From Gymnothorax reevesii (Eukaryota > Chordata > Actinopteri > Anguilliformes > Muraenidae), in contig CM056574.1 of assembly GCA_029721435.1 (NCBI GenBank), forward strand, positions 31,109,001 through 31,173,000: a stretch of 64,000 nt of DNA, written 5' to 3'. The translations under genes and the position numbers were made by a program. The first letter of the stretch is position 1. Every line of letters begins with the position of its first letter. The notes below the pieces were generated by a model, which worked only from the letters and a program-made list of their open reading frames with translations, did not search any database and was not told the origin of the DNA. Shown one piece after another: positions 23,319 through 35,779 of the stretch.

Positions 23319-24812
23319 GTTCTGTCTCTGCGCACATGACATTTCACTATTCGGACATTTCAGTAATTTTTGCGTATTGCAGTATCCTGTATTTGGACAG
23401 CAGCAGACTGGTAATACGTACACTTCTTCACTTTTTTCCTGTGTAGCAGCATTATATAGACCTGGATGAACAAATTAGTGTCAATAGCAATAAGGTTGTA
23501 ACCAAATACAACTGAGATAGGGCATAACATTTGATCGTGGAAACCAAAATATACCGAAAATATGCAATCGTGTCGTGCTGTCACTAAAACAAACTAGCGC
23601 TTGATTTATCTCTACAGGGTCAGTAGTTTAAATCCGTGTTTTGCTCCATCTTGAAATTTCAACTGCAATTGCAATCCAAAACTGAGCCCCGGAATTCCCA
23701 TAAACTGCCCCTAACGGATATGCTCTCTCACTGTTATACATGCACTCATTCACATGCAAACACTGTAGTGTTGTCAGAGACAGAACTCTGTCCCTGCCTC
23801 TTTAGGGGGGACAGAACTGAGGTCGTCTCCCAGTCCTTCTGTTACCCTCTCCTCCGCTGGCTCCTCCACCCTCCCACCCCACCCTGTGTGTTTACTAAGG
23901 AATATGAAAAATAAATGTCACTGCTCCCCTCCGCCTCGCTGCTCTCTCCTCCGATCTGACATTCAGCGGAATTCACAATGAAGAGAGTGATGAGGTCGCA
24001 GTGATAGCATTATCCAAACCACCCTGATGTCAAAGTAACTTTCTCTCACCCAACTCCTCTCGTCTCCTTCTCGATTCTTGTTCAGCTCAACCCTTGTTTT
24101 TATCCATCTCTCACCCTCTCCCTTCTTTCACCTCTCGCCTCTGAGTTTTCCTTCAACGTGAAGACAGGTAATGTTCTTTATGCCGGCCCATCACGCTGTG
24201 CTGCATTATTCATGAGCTTAGCCAACAGTTTTCGCTCTTTACGTGCAGCATATGCTGTAACGTGCACAGCTTAGCCCTCTGCTCTGCCGCAGTGCTTTGA
24301 CTGAGTGAAGCTTGAGTCCTCTGACTCAAGCACTGCTCATTTGACCACCACAGCCATGACTGGGATTCTCATTGATCTGCTCACACCCAGAAATACACAC
24401 ACTTTTACATCCAAATACTGTACACAATCTTAAGCACTCTCACTCCAAAATACGCATGGGCCTACGGTCATAATGCACAGGCACACACCTTCACAATCTC
24501 TCTGACATGATGCATATATTTTCCCACCCACGCTTTCACACTACTCTTTCATCACATGGGAAATGTTCGGAATGACCGATGAATATTCACATTCTTTCTC
24601 ACAGAATGCATAAATGTTTACGTGCGCATTCTCATATGCCTGCAACAAGTATGTCAGTACAGGATGAGCGCAATATATCAGAAGTGCTGCTGAAAAATGG
24701 CTTGAAGTTTGCAGTCTCTAAACTACAATTACAAGACCTTCCACACAGGTCATTCCAGTTAATTTGAATGCTAATTAGCCGCATGTGTCTGTTTAAAAGA
24801 GAGCACCTTGCC
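23319..24812. other. Stretch without recognisable genes
   Basis: No gene or known repeat recognised. Positions 23810-24170 are pyrimidine-rich (CTCCTCC and TCTCTC runs), and 24380-24600 is CA-rich. Confidence 0.45.
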
Positions 24813-25286
24813 ACAGCGGCCATACCACGGCTCAATCTGCTTCAGCTGTGTGGCTGAAGCTAAGCAGGTGTGGGCTTGGTTAGTACTTGTATGGTAGGCC
24901 ATCTGGGACGGTTGCTGCTGGAAGAGCTGTTAAAGGGCTAGTAGGCTGCGATCCCACCTCTGGTGGAAAAAAATCCCCAATGCCCCAGTGCAATGATGGG
25001 GACACTGTACTGAAGATGACGCCGTCTTTCGGAGGAGATCTTTCTTTCCTGACTCACTGTGGTCATTAAAAATCCTATGACACTCTTCGAATAGAGTTGG
25101 GGGTTCCCCGGTGATAAATTCCCAACCTGGCTCTTTCAACCTGCCACCTAATCATCCCCTGATTTAATAGGCTGTGCAACTTGTCCTCTCCCTCTCTACC
25201 TCAACCCCCAGGGCTCCCTTGAAAAAGAGATTTCAATCTCAACGGGACTTCCCTGGTTATATAAAGGTAAAACAAAATAAAAAAGG
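24813..25286 (+). mobile_element. 5S rRNA-derived SINE (SINE3 type), near full length
   Basis: The 5' end is 5S-like: GGCCATACCAC (24819), then GAAGCTAAGCAGG, GCTTGGTTAGTACTTG and GATGGTAGGCC-like positions, including the pol III internal promoter. The body has the words typical of the fish 5S-derived SINE, such as GACGCCGTCTTTCGGA and GTGGTCATTAAAAATCC. The tail TTTCAATCTCAACGGGACTT, then CCTGGTTATATAAAGGTAAA, is the LINE-type 3' end used for retrotransposition. At about 474 bp it is close to full length. No clear target duplication is seen. The 5S part is diverged and not a functional rRNA gene. Confidence 0.85.
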
Positions 25287-27386
25287 TCTCTTAAGCAAGA
25301 TGAGAATACTAACAGCACTCCTTAGGGTCCAACTAGTTAGTGAAAGAATTAAAAGTATGCCTGTCATAAAATCAGCAAAATTATATAGGGTGCCTTGGGG
25401 AATAATGACAACATATTCCCAAATCCAGTAAAAGCAAGAGTAGAAAACTGATATGACTGCAAGTCAAAGCTCCTCGACAGACAAGTGGACACTCAAGGAC
25501 AGCTGCCAGTAACCACCAGAGCATGCAATGCCCTTCACAAAGCAATTATTGTGCCAGTGTGTCTGATTATGCACAAACTTTTGTGTACTACGTATGCATG
25601 CACTTTTTATTCTTTTGTACAGTATGCGTACAGCAAGGTTAGGCAGTTCTGGTCCTGGAGGGGCCCAGGGTGTGCTGGTATTTGCTGTTACTCCAAATTT
25701 AATTGATCAATGAAAGCAGTTAATTACCCGGATAATTCAGTTGTTTCCTGTTCTAAATTTGGTGGTGAGAACAGAGACCTGCACACGTTACAGAATTCCA
25801 CTCAGAGTTGGCATGCCCCGCTGTACATATACATGCATGCAGTGATGCTCACATGCACAAACACTCACCCAAACACAGAGGGGATATGGAGAACAGTTGA
25901 GAGTCCGCGGCCGATATCTGCGGTAAGAGCATCTGTGTTAGTCTCATCAGCTGAGACTCAGGCACTGTACCACTGCGCTTATCAGACCTACCCAATTACC
26001 TGCCTAATGAAAAGCTTGTCTTTGAAAGGATGGGAGTTGTGTAATTATTTTTTAGCTTGTTTTGAAAGGAGCTGCAGCCAAAAGTGTCCCGGGAGAGCCC
26101 TCTGTTTCCGAGGTCTGTGGCAGGACCCTCGATGGAGGTTACCAGGGCCAAGCAGTCCAGCGGAGATTGGAGCAAGGAGAGGTGAGGCTTTCAGTGTCCC
26201 TGTGGAGGGTGGAGCTGCATTGCTCTTTAAATGCTAAATTTCCCCTCGCAATAAACCCAGCCAGTGAGCATATTATGCCTATTAGATACTCTTTAGCAGT
26301 CTGCTGTCAATGCAGCCTTTTGAGAGACCACCATTTTGAAAATCAGTCCACTGTCGTGCAAATAAAGGAAGAGCTTGCGAGATGGATGGTCTGTTTGAAT
26401 AATACAAGAATGCTGTGTCATGTAGGATGCTAATTTTAGGTTTGTTATACTCCCATCGAATTGGAGGGCGGTAACTGCCACAGAATTCCACATGGCAAAT
26501 CTGCCTTTTAAATCCAGCATCGCTCTCGTTCTGATGAAATTCAATGGGCAAAAGATACGTAGATAAAACCAGAGTCCTGAATCATCTGTGGTTAGGGCAT
26601 CTTCGGAAGATTGGTTAAAGCGTTTACAGGTCTGACTTGCAAGCAAATACACATCTGCCAACTTTGTACAGGAATAAGTCTGAGAACCATTGCTATATCA
26701 AGCAGGAGAATGAAAAGAGCAAATAAATGTCATGAGTGATTTTTAGCCGTTTACTGGTATTCAGATGCAAGTCGCACATTCCGGAAGAGTCCCAGAAAAT
26801 TCTAATAGAGTTGGCACCCCAAGTGCTGCTGCTTCAGGCAATGCTTACTAAAGCTAAAGGGCTCACGGCTTTCTTTTTCGAAGGGCACATCGTGTTTGCT
26901 GAATGTGAATGAGTGTTTCTGTTAAGAGTCAGTCCTGTGGTGTGGGTCACTCTGTACCTGGGCATCCTCCTCCTGTCGATCCTTTTCTCCTGCTGTAATG
27001 GTCATCAGCATGTAGGTAGGGGTGCTGTTCTGCTTTACTGTAATGGGGTGACTGCCGTGCCATTTGTCCGAAGCAGACGGTAATTGCCTGCGGGCGCCTA
27101 ATGAGTCTGTGGCGATTAGAGCGTGGCAGTCGAAGCGTAGTGCCAGCGGGAGGTGCGGCAGGGCAAATGGGTGGGAACCAGGCCTCCAGTGCTCCATCCA
27201 GGCCCCCGGGCGTCCGGACAGGGGGTCTTAGCCAGGTGGAGGGACCGCGGGACAGAGACGAGGGTTATGAAGCGATTCGTCTGTATGAGTTTCCCCATCC
27301 GTCGTTCATGATCACCCATGCAGCCGTCATGGAGCAAAAAGCACACTGCGCTGAACGTGCGTGTTTGCCTGATTGTGTATTTGTGT
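25287..27386. other. Unique-looking DNA with one exon-like segment
   Basis: No repeat is recognised. Positions 26060-26200 and 26940-27260 are richer in GC than the surroundings. 26069-26181 has splice-like borders and is listed separately. Several open frames overlap here in all phases, which is what GC-rich DNA gives by chance. Confidence 0.4.
26069..26181 (+). other. Possible internal exon, 113 nt (unconfirmed)
   Basis: A T-rich tract (TTATTTTTTAGCTTGTTTTG) ends in AAAG at 26065-26068. 113 nt later GAGAG is followed by the donor-like GTGAGG at 26182. All three frames are open across the segment; the phase-0 reading starts ELQPKVSRESPLF and is rich in Ser, Pro and Lys. I recognise no protein. 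Without an RNA or homology match this may be chance. Confidence 0.25.
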
Positions 27387-27387
27387 G

Positions 27388-27419
27388 CTGTGTGTGCGTG
27401 TGTGTGTGTGTTTATGTGC
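27388..27419. repeat. (TG)n tract, imperfect
   Basis: TG dinucleotides with GCG interruptions, to the left of the TTAGGG-like repeat. Confidence 0.85.
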
Positions 27420-27420
27420 G

Positions 27421-27672
27421 AGTATTCCTGCCCTTGTGGGAAGCAAATTTCCCTTCAAGTGATAACATTTTTTTTTTTAACCTTGTGGAGACATTGGCTG
27501 GTCTTGACAAGGTAACAGCTATTTCAAGGTTAGAGGATTAGGGTGAGGTTAGGGTTTGGTTAGGGCTAGGGTTTGAGCCAGGCATGTAGAGTTTTGGTGA
27601 AGGTTAGGGTAGGGGATTCGGGAATGAATGTAAGTCTATGCGATGTCCCCACAAAACACAGCACAATGCAGA
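27421..27672 (+). repeat. Dispersed repeat with degenerate TTAGGG core
   Basis: CCTTGTGGAGACATTGGCTGG, then GGTTAGAGGATTAGGGTGAGGTTAGGG (27530-27560) and more degenerate copies to 27620, then GATGTCCCCACAAAACACAG, with (TG)n on both sides. A reverse-complement relative lies at 49095-49500 (CCTAA-type core, ATGTCCCCACAG at 49433). This is a common fish repeat arrangement, not interstitial telomere, because the hexamer is rarely exact. Confidence 0.65.
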
Positions 27673-27755
27673 TGTGTGTGTGTGTGTATGTGTGTGTGCG
27701 TGTATGTTTGTGTGAGTGTGTGTGTGCGCGTGCGTGTGCGTGTGTTTGTGTGTGC

Positions 27756-27786
<31 letters not shown>
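27673..27786. repeat. (TG)n microsatellite, imperfect, 114 bp
   Basis: Alternating TG with CG and TA interruptions. Cys/Val-rich and His/Thr-rich open frames across it are artefacts. Confidence 0.95.
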
Positions 27787-28479
27787 GAAGAAAGGGAAAG
27801 TCGCTGAGATTAGCTCGGAAACTAACTCTGTTAATTACAGGCAGTTATTCTTCACCTCCAAAGGAAGGCCAGGGGTTAATTATCAGCAAGTGTACACATG
27901 TTAACTAGCTGCTCAGGTGCCTAATTTATTCAGAGCAAAAATATCTCGGGGAAAACTGAATAGGATGTTTGAAACACAAAACACCTGATGTGCTAAACTA
28001 AAATTAAAGTGCAGTCGGTTTTTATGTGGTTTCATGGGCTAAAATGTGACACATATCCTGGATGAATGTCAAAATAGCATAGCACTTGGTAGATTTCGTG
28101 ACAGTGCCACCTTTAGTATCTGATCCACTCACCCAAGAACCACCTGCCAAACCTTTTTGACAAGAACTAATTTTAGCTGTAGCATCACAGATAGGCAGTC
28201 ATTAATTTACTGTAGATTGAAGACAGCCTAGGGCTTTGTATACTTCGAGCCCATCTGAGAGGCTGCCATTGATAAAATTACTATACGGTTGCTCAAAGAG
28301 AATATTTGTCCTTTCACTGAGATCACCAGTCACTGAACACGGCAGATAGAGCATCCACTAAAAAAATAAAAATTTTATTTTATTAAATGAATGGTTAGAT
28401 TACAAATTGCCTTTCATAACAGACGTACAGTATTAACAATTTAATAAGCATTCCTCTTTATAGAAAGGTTCATTTAGTA
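27787..28479. other. Stretch without recognisable genes
   Basis: AT-rich DNA. Nothing recognised. Confidence 0.45.
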
Positions 28480-30072
28480 CAGTCCCAATTCCAAAATAGC
28501 TGGGACAAAGAGTAAATTGTGAATAAAATCAAAACGTAATTACTTTCAAATCACACCAGCCAGTATTTTATCCACAATAGAATAGAGATATCATCGAAAA
28601 TGTTGAAATTGAGAAATTTTACAATTTTATCCACAAAATGAGCTCATTTCAAATTTCATTGCTGCTACAGGTCTCAAAAAAGTTGAGACAGGGGCCTGTT
28701 TACCATGGTGTAGCATCCCCCTCTTCTTTTTAACACGGAGTGGAGGCGTCTGGGTATTGAGGAGACAAGTTTCTTGAGTTTAGCCATTGGAATTTGATCC
28801 CACTCTTGTTTAATACAGGCTTCCAGCTGCTGGAGAGTTTTGGGTCTCCTTTGATGGACTTTTCATTTAATTACATGCCAAATATTCTCAATTGGTGAAA
28901 GATCAGGACTGCAGGCAGGCCAGTTCAGCACATGGACTCTCCTACTACGAAGCCATGCTGTTGTAATCGCAGCAGTATGTGGTTTTGCATTGTCCTGCTG
29001 AAATACACAAGGCCTTCCCTGGAATAGATGTTGCCTGGAGGGGAGCATATGTTGCTCGAAAACCTTTATATCAGCATTCATGGTGCTTTTTAAAACATGC
29101 AAGTGTCCCACACCATATGCACTAATGCATCCCCATACCATCAGAGATGCTGGCTTTTGAACTGAACGCTGATAACAGGAGGGGTGGTCTTTCTCCTCTT
29201 TAGCCCGGAGGACACCACGCCCATGATTTCCAACAAGAATGTCAAATTTGGACTCGTCTCACCACAGGCCACTTTGCCACTTTGCTACAGTCCATTTTAA
29301 ATGAGCCTTGGCCCACAGAACACGGCGGCGCTTCTGGATCATGCTGAACAATGGCTCCCTTTTTGCATGATAGAGTTTGTGGCATCTGTGGATGGCACGG
29401 CAGACTGTGTTTACAGACAGTGGTTTTTTGAAGTATTCCTGGGCCCATTTATTAATGTCAATGAAAGACTCATGCCAGTGAGTGATGCAGTGGCGTCTGA
29501 GGGCCCTAAGATCACGGGTATCCAGTAAAGGTCTTCGGCCTTGTCCATTACGCACAGAGATTTTTCCAGTATCTCTGAATCTCTTGATGATGTTATGCTC
29601 TGTTGATGATGAGACCTTCAAAGCCTTTGCAATTTGACGTTCAGGATCATTGTTTTTAAAGTATTTCACAATTTTTTTGCGCAAGCCTTCAGAGGTTGGA
29701 GACCCTCTGGCCATCTTCTGAGAGACTCAGCCTCTCCACGACATCCCTTTTATAGCTAATCATGTTATACACCCAATGCCAGTTAACTTAATTGCTTGCT
29801 AAATGTTCTTTCAGCTGATTCTCTTACATATTAATTGCTTTTTTAGCCCTTTTTTGCCTGTGTCCCAACTCTTTTGAGACCTGTTGCAGCCAAAAAATTG
29901 GAAATAAGCTCATTTTGTGGATAAAAATGTAAAATTTCTCAGTTTCAACATTTGAAAATGTTATCTGTCTTCTATTGTAAATAACACATTGGCTCATGTG
30001 ATCTGAGAGTCATTGCATTTTGATTTTATTCACAGTTTATACTTCGTCCCAACTATTTCGGAATTGGAGTTG
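28480..30072 (-). mobile_element. Tc1/mariner transposon, near full length
   Basis: Long terminal inverted repeats start CAGTCCCAATTCCAAAATAG (28480) and end with the near-complement CTATTTCGGAATTGGAGTTG (30072). Similarity extends about 200 bp inward, including TTTATCCACAAAATGAGCT. A TA lies directly 5'; the 3' TA is mutated. The 1.59-kb interior carries one minus-strand transposase frame. The element is complete in layout but its gene has two stops. Confidence 0.9.
28674..29714 (-). pseudogene. Tc1-like transposase, two premature stops
   Basis: Tc1 transposase binds the element ends through two helix-turn-helix domains and moves it by DDE chemistry. From ATG 29714 (MARGSPTSEGLRKKIV) the frame runs 347 codons to TGA at 28674, close to the usual 340. 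The N-terminal paired-like domain covers about residues 1-110, including a GRRP AT-hook-like turn near residue 80. Catalytic D follows LW (residue 153), the second D is in FQQDNAKPH, and E is in SPIENIW, with 34 residues between the last two (DD34E). Codon 152 is TGA, just before the first catalytic Asp, and codon 284 is also TGA. No frameshift was found, so decay is recent. Confidence 0.9.
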
Positions 30073-32029
30073 TTTATCCATTCAGTACTGACCTTGAATG
30101 GCTCTATTAATGAATTTAGAATCCCCCTTAAAAGTGCAATATAAAGGCGATGTACATGGCACCTTCTGCTGTATCTGACATAGGCATTATTTAATAATCA
30201 TCTCAATGTACTGCCTATGAAGTCTTACACTGCACTTCTAAGGGCGATTATTGGTCAGTAAAAAAGCCATTCAAAGTCAATACTGAATGAATGTACTGAA
30301 TGCACCATTCTTTTAAGAGGAATCAAGCTACACTTCATATAGTGAAGGCATTTGGCAAACATACTGGCCAGTGAGTTTGTCACTTCTGCCCCCAATTTTT
30401 AAGTAGCTCTGCATAAAATTCTCATTTTAAAAGGATTCAAATTGAGGAAAATCCGTCTTTCTCATTTAAGCCCACACATGCAGTGGTCTCTACTGTATCT
30501 AACTGCCCAGAGAAGGTTGGCTTCAAGGACCCCCACGGTAAAGTCGTTAAAATGCAAAAAAATTGTGTCACTTCTTGCGCACAACTTCCATTTTTGGCAG
30601 GAATATCTCACTACTACACCTAACATTCAGATCCAAATAGTTACCAATGCGGAGAATCTTTTGAGGGTTATTATGCAATTAACGAGTTATTACCTGAAAA
30701 CGAACAAAATTATTTTAAAAATAAAAACAAAAAACAATGGTACCCATTAAGAGGTAGTCTACAAGTGAAATATTGACATGAGATATAATTCAAATCAATC
30801 AAACATCTGATTGAAAAAACTGTTGAGGCTGGAAATCTTTACCCCAGTGCTTTGTAGAATATGTGTACGATATACACATATTTTCAGTTTTCGGTTTTTG
30901 TTAAAATATGAAAGTTTTTATAAATGTAACTGCTTGCTCCTTTACAGTCATTTCCAATTCCAAGTATGATACAGGAAGCAGTAAAAATGGAGGAAATCAT
31001 TTTTGTTGCAAAAAAGTTAGGAATATTACAGCATTAAACATGCTTCTGATTATATCCCATTCTCATCATGAAATCCTCATCTTTAAATGATGGATGAAAT
31101 TATTTTTCTCATCATCATGCTGTTTTATTGTGTGGTTATTTAGCCCATTTTATCATATTTGGGGGGGCGCGATACTTCCCTGGCTATCCCCCATAAATTG
31201 CTCCCTTGGGCTATCATGAGTCTGAGGCTTTGTTTAATTAAAACTCTCCATATGCGCATGATGTGTGACAGTGGTTCGGAATCATTCACTGACTGAACTT
31301 CAGATTATTAATATTGTTTTATTTTAGATATCGCATATTGCGTTTATGACTCAAACGTTTAACATATTTGGATCAAACTAAACCAAACACAAACCAAGGT
31401 AAAGCGAATTAAACAAAAGGAAATCATCATTAGAGGCATGAGGTGCTCTCCACTTATGTCCGTGGTAATGCAATCAGTGACCTCATCTTCATTTGCATTA
31501 ATGTATGTGACACTCCTATGAACACTGAAAACAACCTGTCAGATTAAAATCTTAAGTCTCCACCTTGGAAGCTGTGGTATAAAAAAGGATTCAAATTATC
31601 TACAATGCTGATGATTTCTGAAGATCTTATTTAATTCCTTTCTTGCCTGTCTGGGTATTGAATTTTTCTCCTAGAGACATTTTTCTTGCATTGCACATTC
31701 AAAAGAATGTCTCTCAAATGGAGCTTTTTATTGGCAACAAGGACGTTGTCGTTCAAACCCAGTGTTTTCACTGTCCAATCTCAATATTGCAGTGTCTTTA
31801 TCACATGGATTTTTCAATAACTCTGGCACAGTTCTGTACATCTCACTGTGAAAACATTCTCAGCGATGAAGATGCCATGTTAGTGCATTTTTATTCTTTC
31901 AGGTGCACATTTCCCATGTGTAGCCTGAAAGCATAATATTGACTGATTTGGGTGCAAATGAACACCTTTAAGAAGCAAAATAGGCGCAAATAAATTACCT
32001 TTTGCAGGAAGGGGGCACAGTATTTTGTA
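30073..32029. other. Stretch without recognisable genes
   Basis: AT-rich, no repeat or gene identified. The open frame at 30442-30750 has no family features. Confidence 0.45.
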
Positions 32030-32165
32030 GAGTCCTGTTCAAAGGTCTGGAATCACTGAAATTTTTGTATTTTTGAAAGAAACTATGACTTTTATTCACA
32101 GAGGTAGTATTACATTAATGAGAAAATAGAGCCAAGACTGTGCTAATATAATGAAATAATGCAGG
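32030..32165 (+). repeat. Fragment of a Tc1/mariner end
   Basis: AGTCCTGTTCAAAGGTCTGG, then AATCACTGAAATTTTTGTAT and TTTTTGAAAGAAA match the terminal region of a widespread fish Tc1 family (CCTGTTCAAAAGTTTGGGGTCACTTAGAAAT type). No other end or transposase is nearby. Confidence 0.55.
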
Positions 32166-34272
32166 AATAATTGCCACTCTTAAGAAATTGCGCCTAAATA
32201 GTAATTTAGTATCAAAGACACCACTCCCATCATATTTAGTGCTTTAAAAGCTAAAAGTATATTTCTGATTGATGCTATGGTGTGTAAAACACTGTATGTA
32301 ATGCAGATCTACATACATAAATAATCAAAAGATATCAACAAAAAAAAAAAAACTATTATTTGAAACAGTTTTGTTTTGTAATCTTTGTAATATTGAGATT
32401 TGTAGTATTATCAATGTCTCGACTGTATTTTTTACAATGAAAAGATTTGCCTCTGCAAATAATAATATTTATTTATTGCTGACGTGGAAATATTTCTCAT
32501 TGAATCCATACTTTCAAATTGCAGTGTATATGGTAAATTCCTTCAGCGACAAGCTATCTAAACATTTTTTACTTCCGGAGACTGTGCAATGCATTTAGGT
32601 TTAATGCCCATCTTACTGTAACGTGTAAACCCAACAAGTAACTGTTTATTCTAAATGATTGACATGCCTGTGCTTTGTGGTATCTGTGCCTGTTATAATT
32701 TGTTGCTTGACGTTTGGAGAGTGGACAATGATTCACCGCCACACTGCAGGAGTGTGTAAAAACTTGAGCACTGTGGTCCCTAAACTGGCACAGTTGGGAT
32801 GGATGTATAGAGAAGTTGATGATTAAAAAATGGGCACAGCATATGTGCACCATGGGGTAACGACAGCGAGAGATTGTTCCAGGATTCAAAATCAGTGCTC
32901 CAATCAGAAGCAGAAGTGAGACATATAGCTCCAATCAACACGGTGCTATCAGCTGTTTAAAGCATAGTCATCGTCTTCGATTTGAGCACTAATCAGGGGA
33001 ATGCAAACACAATCATCTCTCTGGCAGAAACATTCACCAGATCCCTCTAATTACGGGCAGTCATGTATAAAGGACACTAATTCGCGCTAACAGAAACCAG
33101 TGCTGCTCATAGTTTATAATAAAACCCAAAGGAACTCGAGTATGACTATGAAAAAACTAAAAAAACTCAAAAAAAAAAACCTCAAGCAAACACATATACG
33201 CAAGAACATGTCCTCATAGACACGTAGTTCTACCAGTGTTTTTACATTACAGTACTGCATTATATGGGTACAGTTTACACCCTGTTAAATTTACTCACAT
33301 TTGAAATGCTCTTTTAGTTTGGCGGTTGGTTAGAAAAACAATTCTTATTTTTTAGAACAAAACAGGTGGACCTTTGCTTTGTGAGCTAATGCTGGAACTC
33401 AATTTTCCCCTTAGCAGGGAAAGTGATACTGGCGATAAGGGAGGTCATTTCAGTTGTTCTGAACGAGCCGCCTGACTGGTGGGCGCAGGTTAACTCTGCC
33501 CATGCCTGGACTTCGGAGCTCGCCCGGTTCCCACGGAGATTCGCGGGCAACAGATGGCATGGCATGGCAGGAGACGACTGGCACAGCCAGGCTCTGCGTG
33601 CATCCCCCATGTGCAGCCGGCCGCGATTGGGCAGTGGTCCTCATTGGCGCCCCCCTCTGGTGCACCATAATTGCTGCAGGTGTGTTGTTACCGTGCGTCC
33701 CATCGATTGCTCAACGAACTGGGAGACCTTGTAAAAAACTTCTTTATGTGGCAGGTTACATACGGGCATGGTGACCTTAGATCAAAAAGATGCCAAACAG
33801 ACAGACAGTTTAAAACACCACATAAAACGTTCACTGTTATTTCCCTATTAAATGATTTAATGAGTTTTTAGTTTGATATTGTTACATTTTACGATTTGGT
33901 TTGATGTTTACAGTTCGATTTTTATTGCTGCTTCTTATTGACATGCCTTTAAAGCATGTCATTTTTACATCTAATCATTGCAGTTGTTATTTTTAGGGTG
34001 ATATTTTTGCAGGGTCTTATTGGACAGTGTTTTCCTGCGTGATATTTTCAGGGAGCAATTTTCTGGTTATGTACTGCTTAATCTTCTGGAAGACTTGTAT
34101 TGACTGAACAGTAAAAGAATGATAGTGTTTATAAAATCTGATAGACTGAACTGTGCAAGCAGGTGAAAATGCTGGGGGAAACATGAATGTAAAAACAGAA
34201 TTTTTGATGTCATGCAATCTATGTGTTGCACCTTTGTCATTTCCAGGTTTAATATTCCTGTAGAATTCTGAA
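32166..34272. other. Unique-looking DNA
   Basis: No gene supported. Positions 33420-33740 are distinctly GC-rich, with a GCGCCCCCCTCTGGTG word at 33649. This could be a regulatory or conserved non-coding element, but that is untested. Confidence 0.4.
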
Positions 34273-34321
34273 TGTGTGTGTGTGTGTGTGTGCGCGTGTG
34301 TGTGTGTGTGTGTGTGTGTGT
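34273..34321. repeat. (TG)n microsatellite
   Basis: About 24 TG units with one CGCG interruption. Confidence 0.95.
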
Positions 34322-34580
34322 TTCCTCTTGAACAGGAAGTGAGGTTGATCATCTGAGCTGGATAATTCATCTCAGTAATCCGTGCTGGGAATATCAGCTC
34401 TCAGCAAAACAACACAAATTCCTTCAATTATTAAAACGTTAACTTACGCTGCAACATTTCTCACTTTGTCTCATAGTTTGAGTTGATGCTGAATCGAAGA
34501 GATAGAGTTGTTTCAAAAATGGAATCATGCATTACTTTGCTCCTTGTGACCCTGTGGGATAGTTAAGATGTTCATTTGAG

Positions 34581-34608
34581 TGTGTGCGTGTGTGTGTGTG
34601 TGTGTGTG
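34581..34608. repeat. (TG)n microsatellite
   Basis: About 14 TG units with one CG step. Confidence 0.9.
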
Positions 34609-34709
34609 CATGAGTGAGTGTATGTTTGAGCGTACAGTACAAGCATGTATATCTGTATTTGATTATACTTATGCATGTGTTTGCTTGTGTGTGTGCATAC
34701 ATGTCTATA

Positions 34710-35779
34710 CACCGATGAGCCAAAACATTATGGCTCCCTGTTAAATATGCTGCTGGTCCGCCACGTGCTGCCAAAGCAGCTCTGTGAACTTGATACCCAC
34801 AAGCATGTCCAGATGCAGGTTTCTCCACAAAATCCCAGCAACATCCTCAAAGCATCATACCCTCACTACAAGCTAGTCTTCCCACGGTGAATCTTGGTGT
34901 CATTTCTACCCCAGGTAAACACACGCATACCCGGCCGATGCTCATGACGTATAAGAAACTGGGACTCACTGAATCAGACAACACACTTCCACTGCTCAGT
35001 GGCCCAGTTCCGATGTCTGTGTGTTACAGTAGGCGCCATTAAAATTTGACAGGGGTTAGACTGGGCACTGCCGGGTCTGCGGCCAAATACGCTGTTCTAA
35101 ATGGACTGAATTTAACTGTTAATTTAATCCATTGTCTCCGTGTGATTTTAACTGAAGTCCTGCGTGCATTTAACAGTGGTTTACAGCTAACATACACAGA
35201 ACCTCTGTTATAAACTCATTGTAAAATTACAGCTAACATAACTGGCAAAAAAGGTGCCAGTTAAAATAACTTGCAAAAAGGTGCCAGTTTGTAACCGCGT
35301 ATGCAGCCGGGTGCCATATGCTTTGTGCTGCAGGAAATTCCTCCCACAATCATTATTTTAATTTTCCATGACGTCTGCTGTATTGAACCTCCTGTTAATT
35401 CGGATCAGATGGGATAACCTCCATTGCCCCTCCTTGTCGATAAACCTTGGTCGGCCAACACCCTGCACTTAGTCTGTGATTTGTCCCATCTTTTAAGATG
35501 CTTAAAAACACTATTAGTAGGTACTCGCAACAGCTGACTGGGAGTACCCCACAAGCTTCACTGCTTTGGAGATGCTCTGACCTCGTCATGCGGCCATAAC
35601 GATTTTGCCTGTTGATGTTGCTCAGGTTATATTTTTCCTACAAGCAGCACATCAACTATAAGAACTGACTGCTTACCATCTACTGTCAATTAGCAGACCG
35701 TACCATGCTTCGTTGTCACAAGACAATTAATATTATTCACTTCATCTATGAGTGGTCATAATATTTTAGCTCTTCAGTG
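34710..35779 (-). mobile_element. Decayed Tc1/mariner copy (ACACCGATGAGCC family)
   Basis: The left end CACCGATGAGCCAAAACATT and the right end (complement of AAATATTATGACCACTCATAG) mark a Tc1 family common in fish. Minus-strand remnants near 35590-35400 show the helix-turn-helix order SSEACGVL..ISKxxG-like and GWPTKVYRQG (family GRPRLI), with frameshifts. About half of the usual 1.6 kb is left. The same family occurs at 60078-60901; both share GTGCTGCCAAA(G/A)CAGCTCT. Confidence 0.7.

Noticed and set aside
24813..24910. 5S rRNA gene
   Set aside because: The 5S similarity is diverged and runs into a SINE body and LINE-type tail, so it is a retroposed derivative.
27318..27908. Open frames rich in Cys/Val or His/Thr
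   Set aside because: They are translations of TG/CA microsatellites; the same happens at 34017-34370, 34532-34828, 47275-47643 and 48617-49202.
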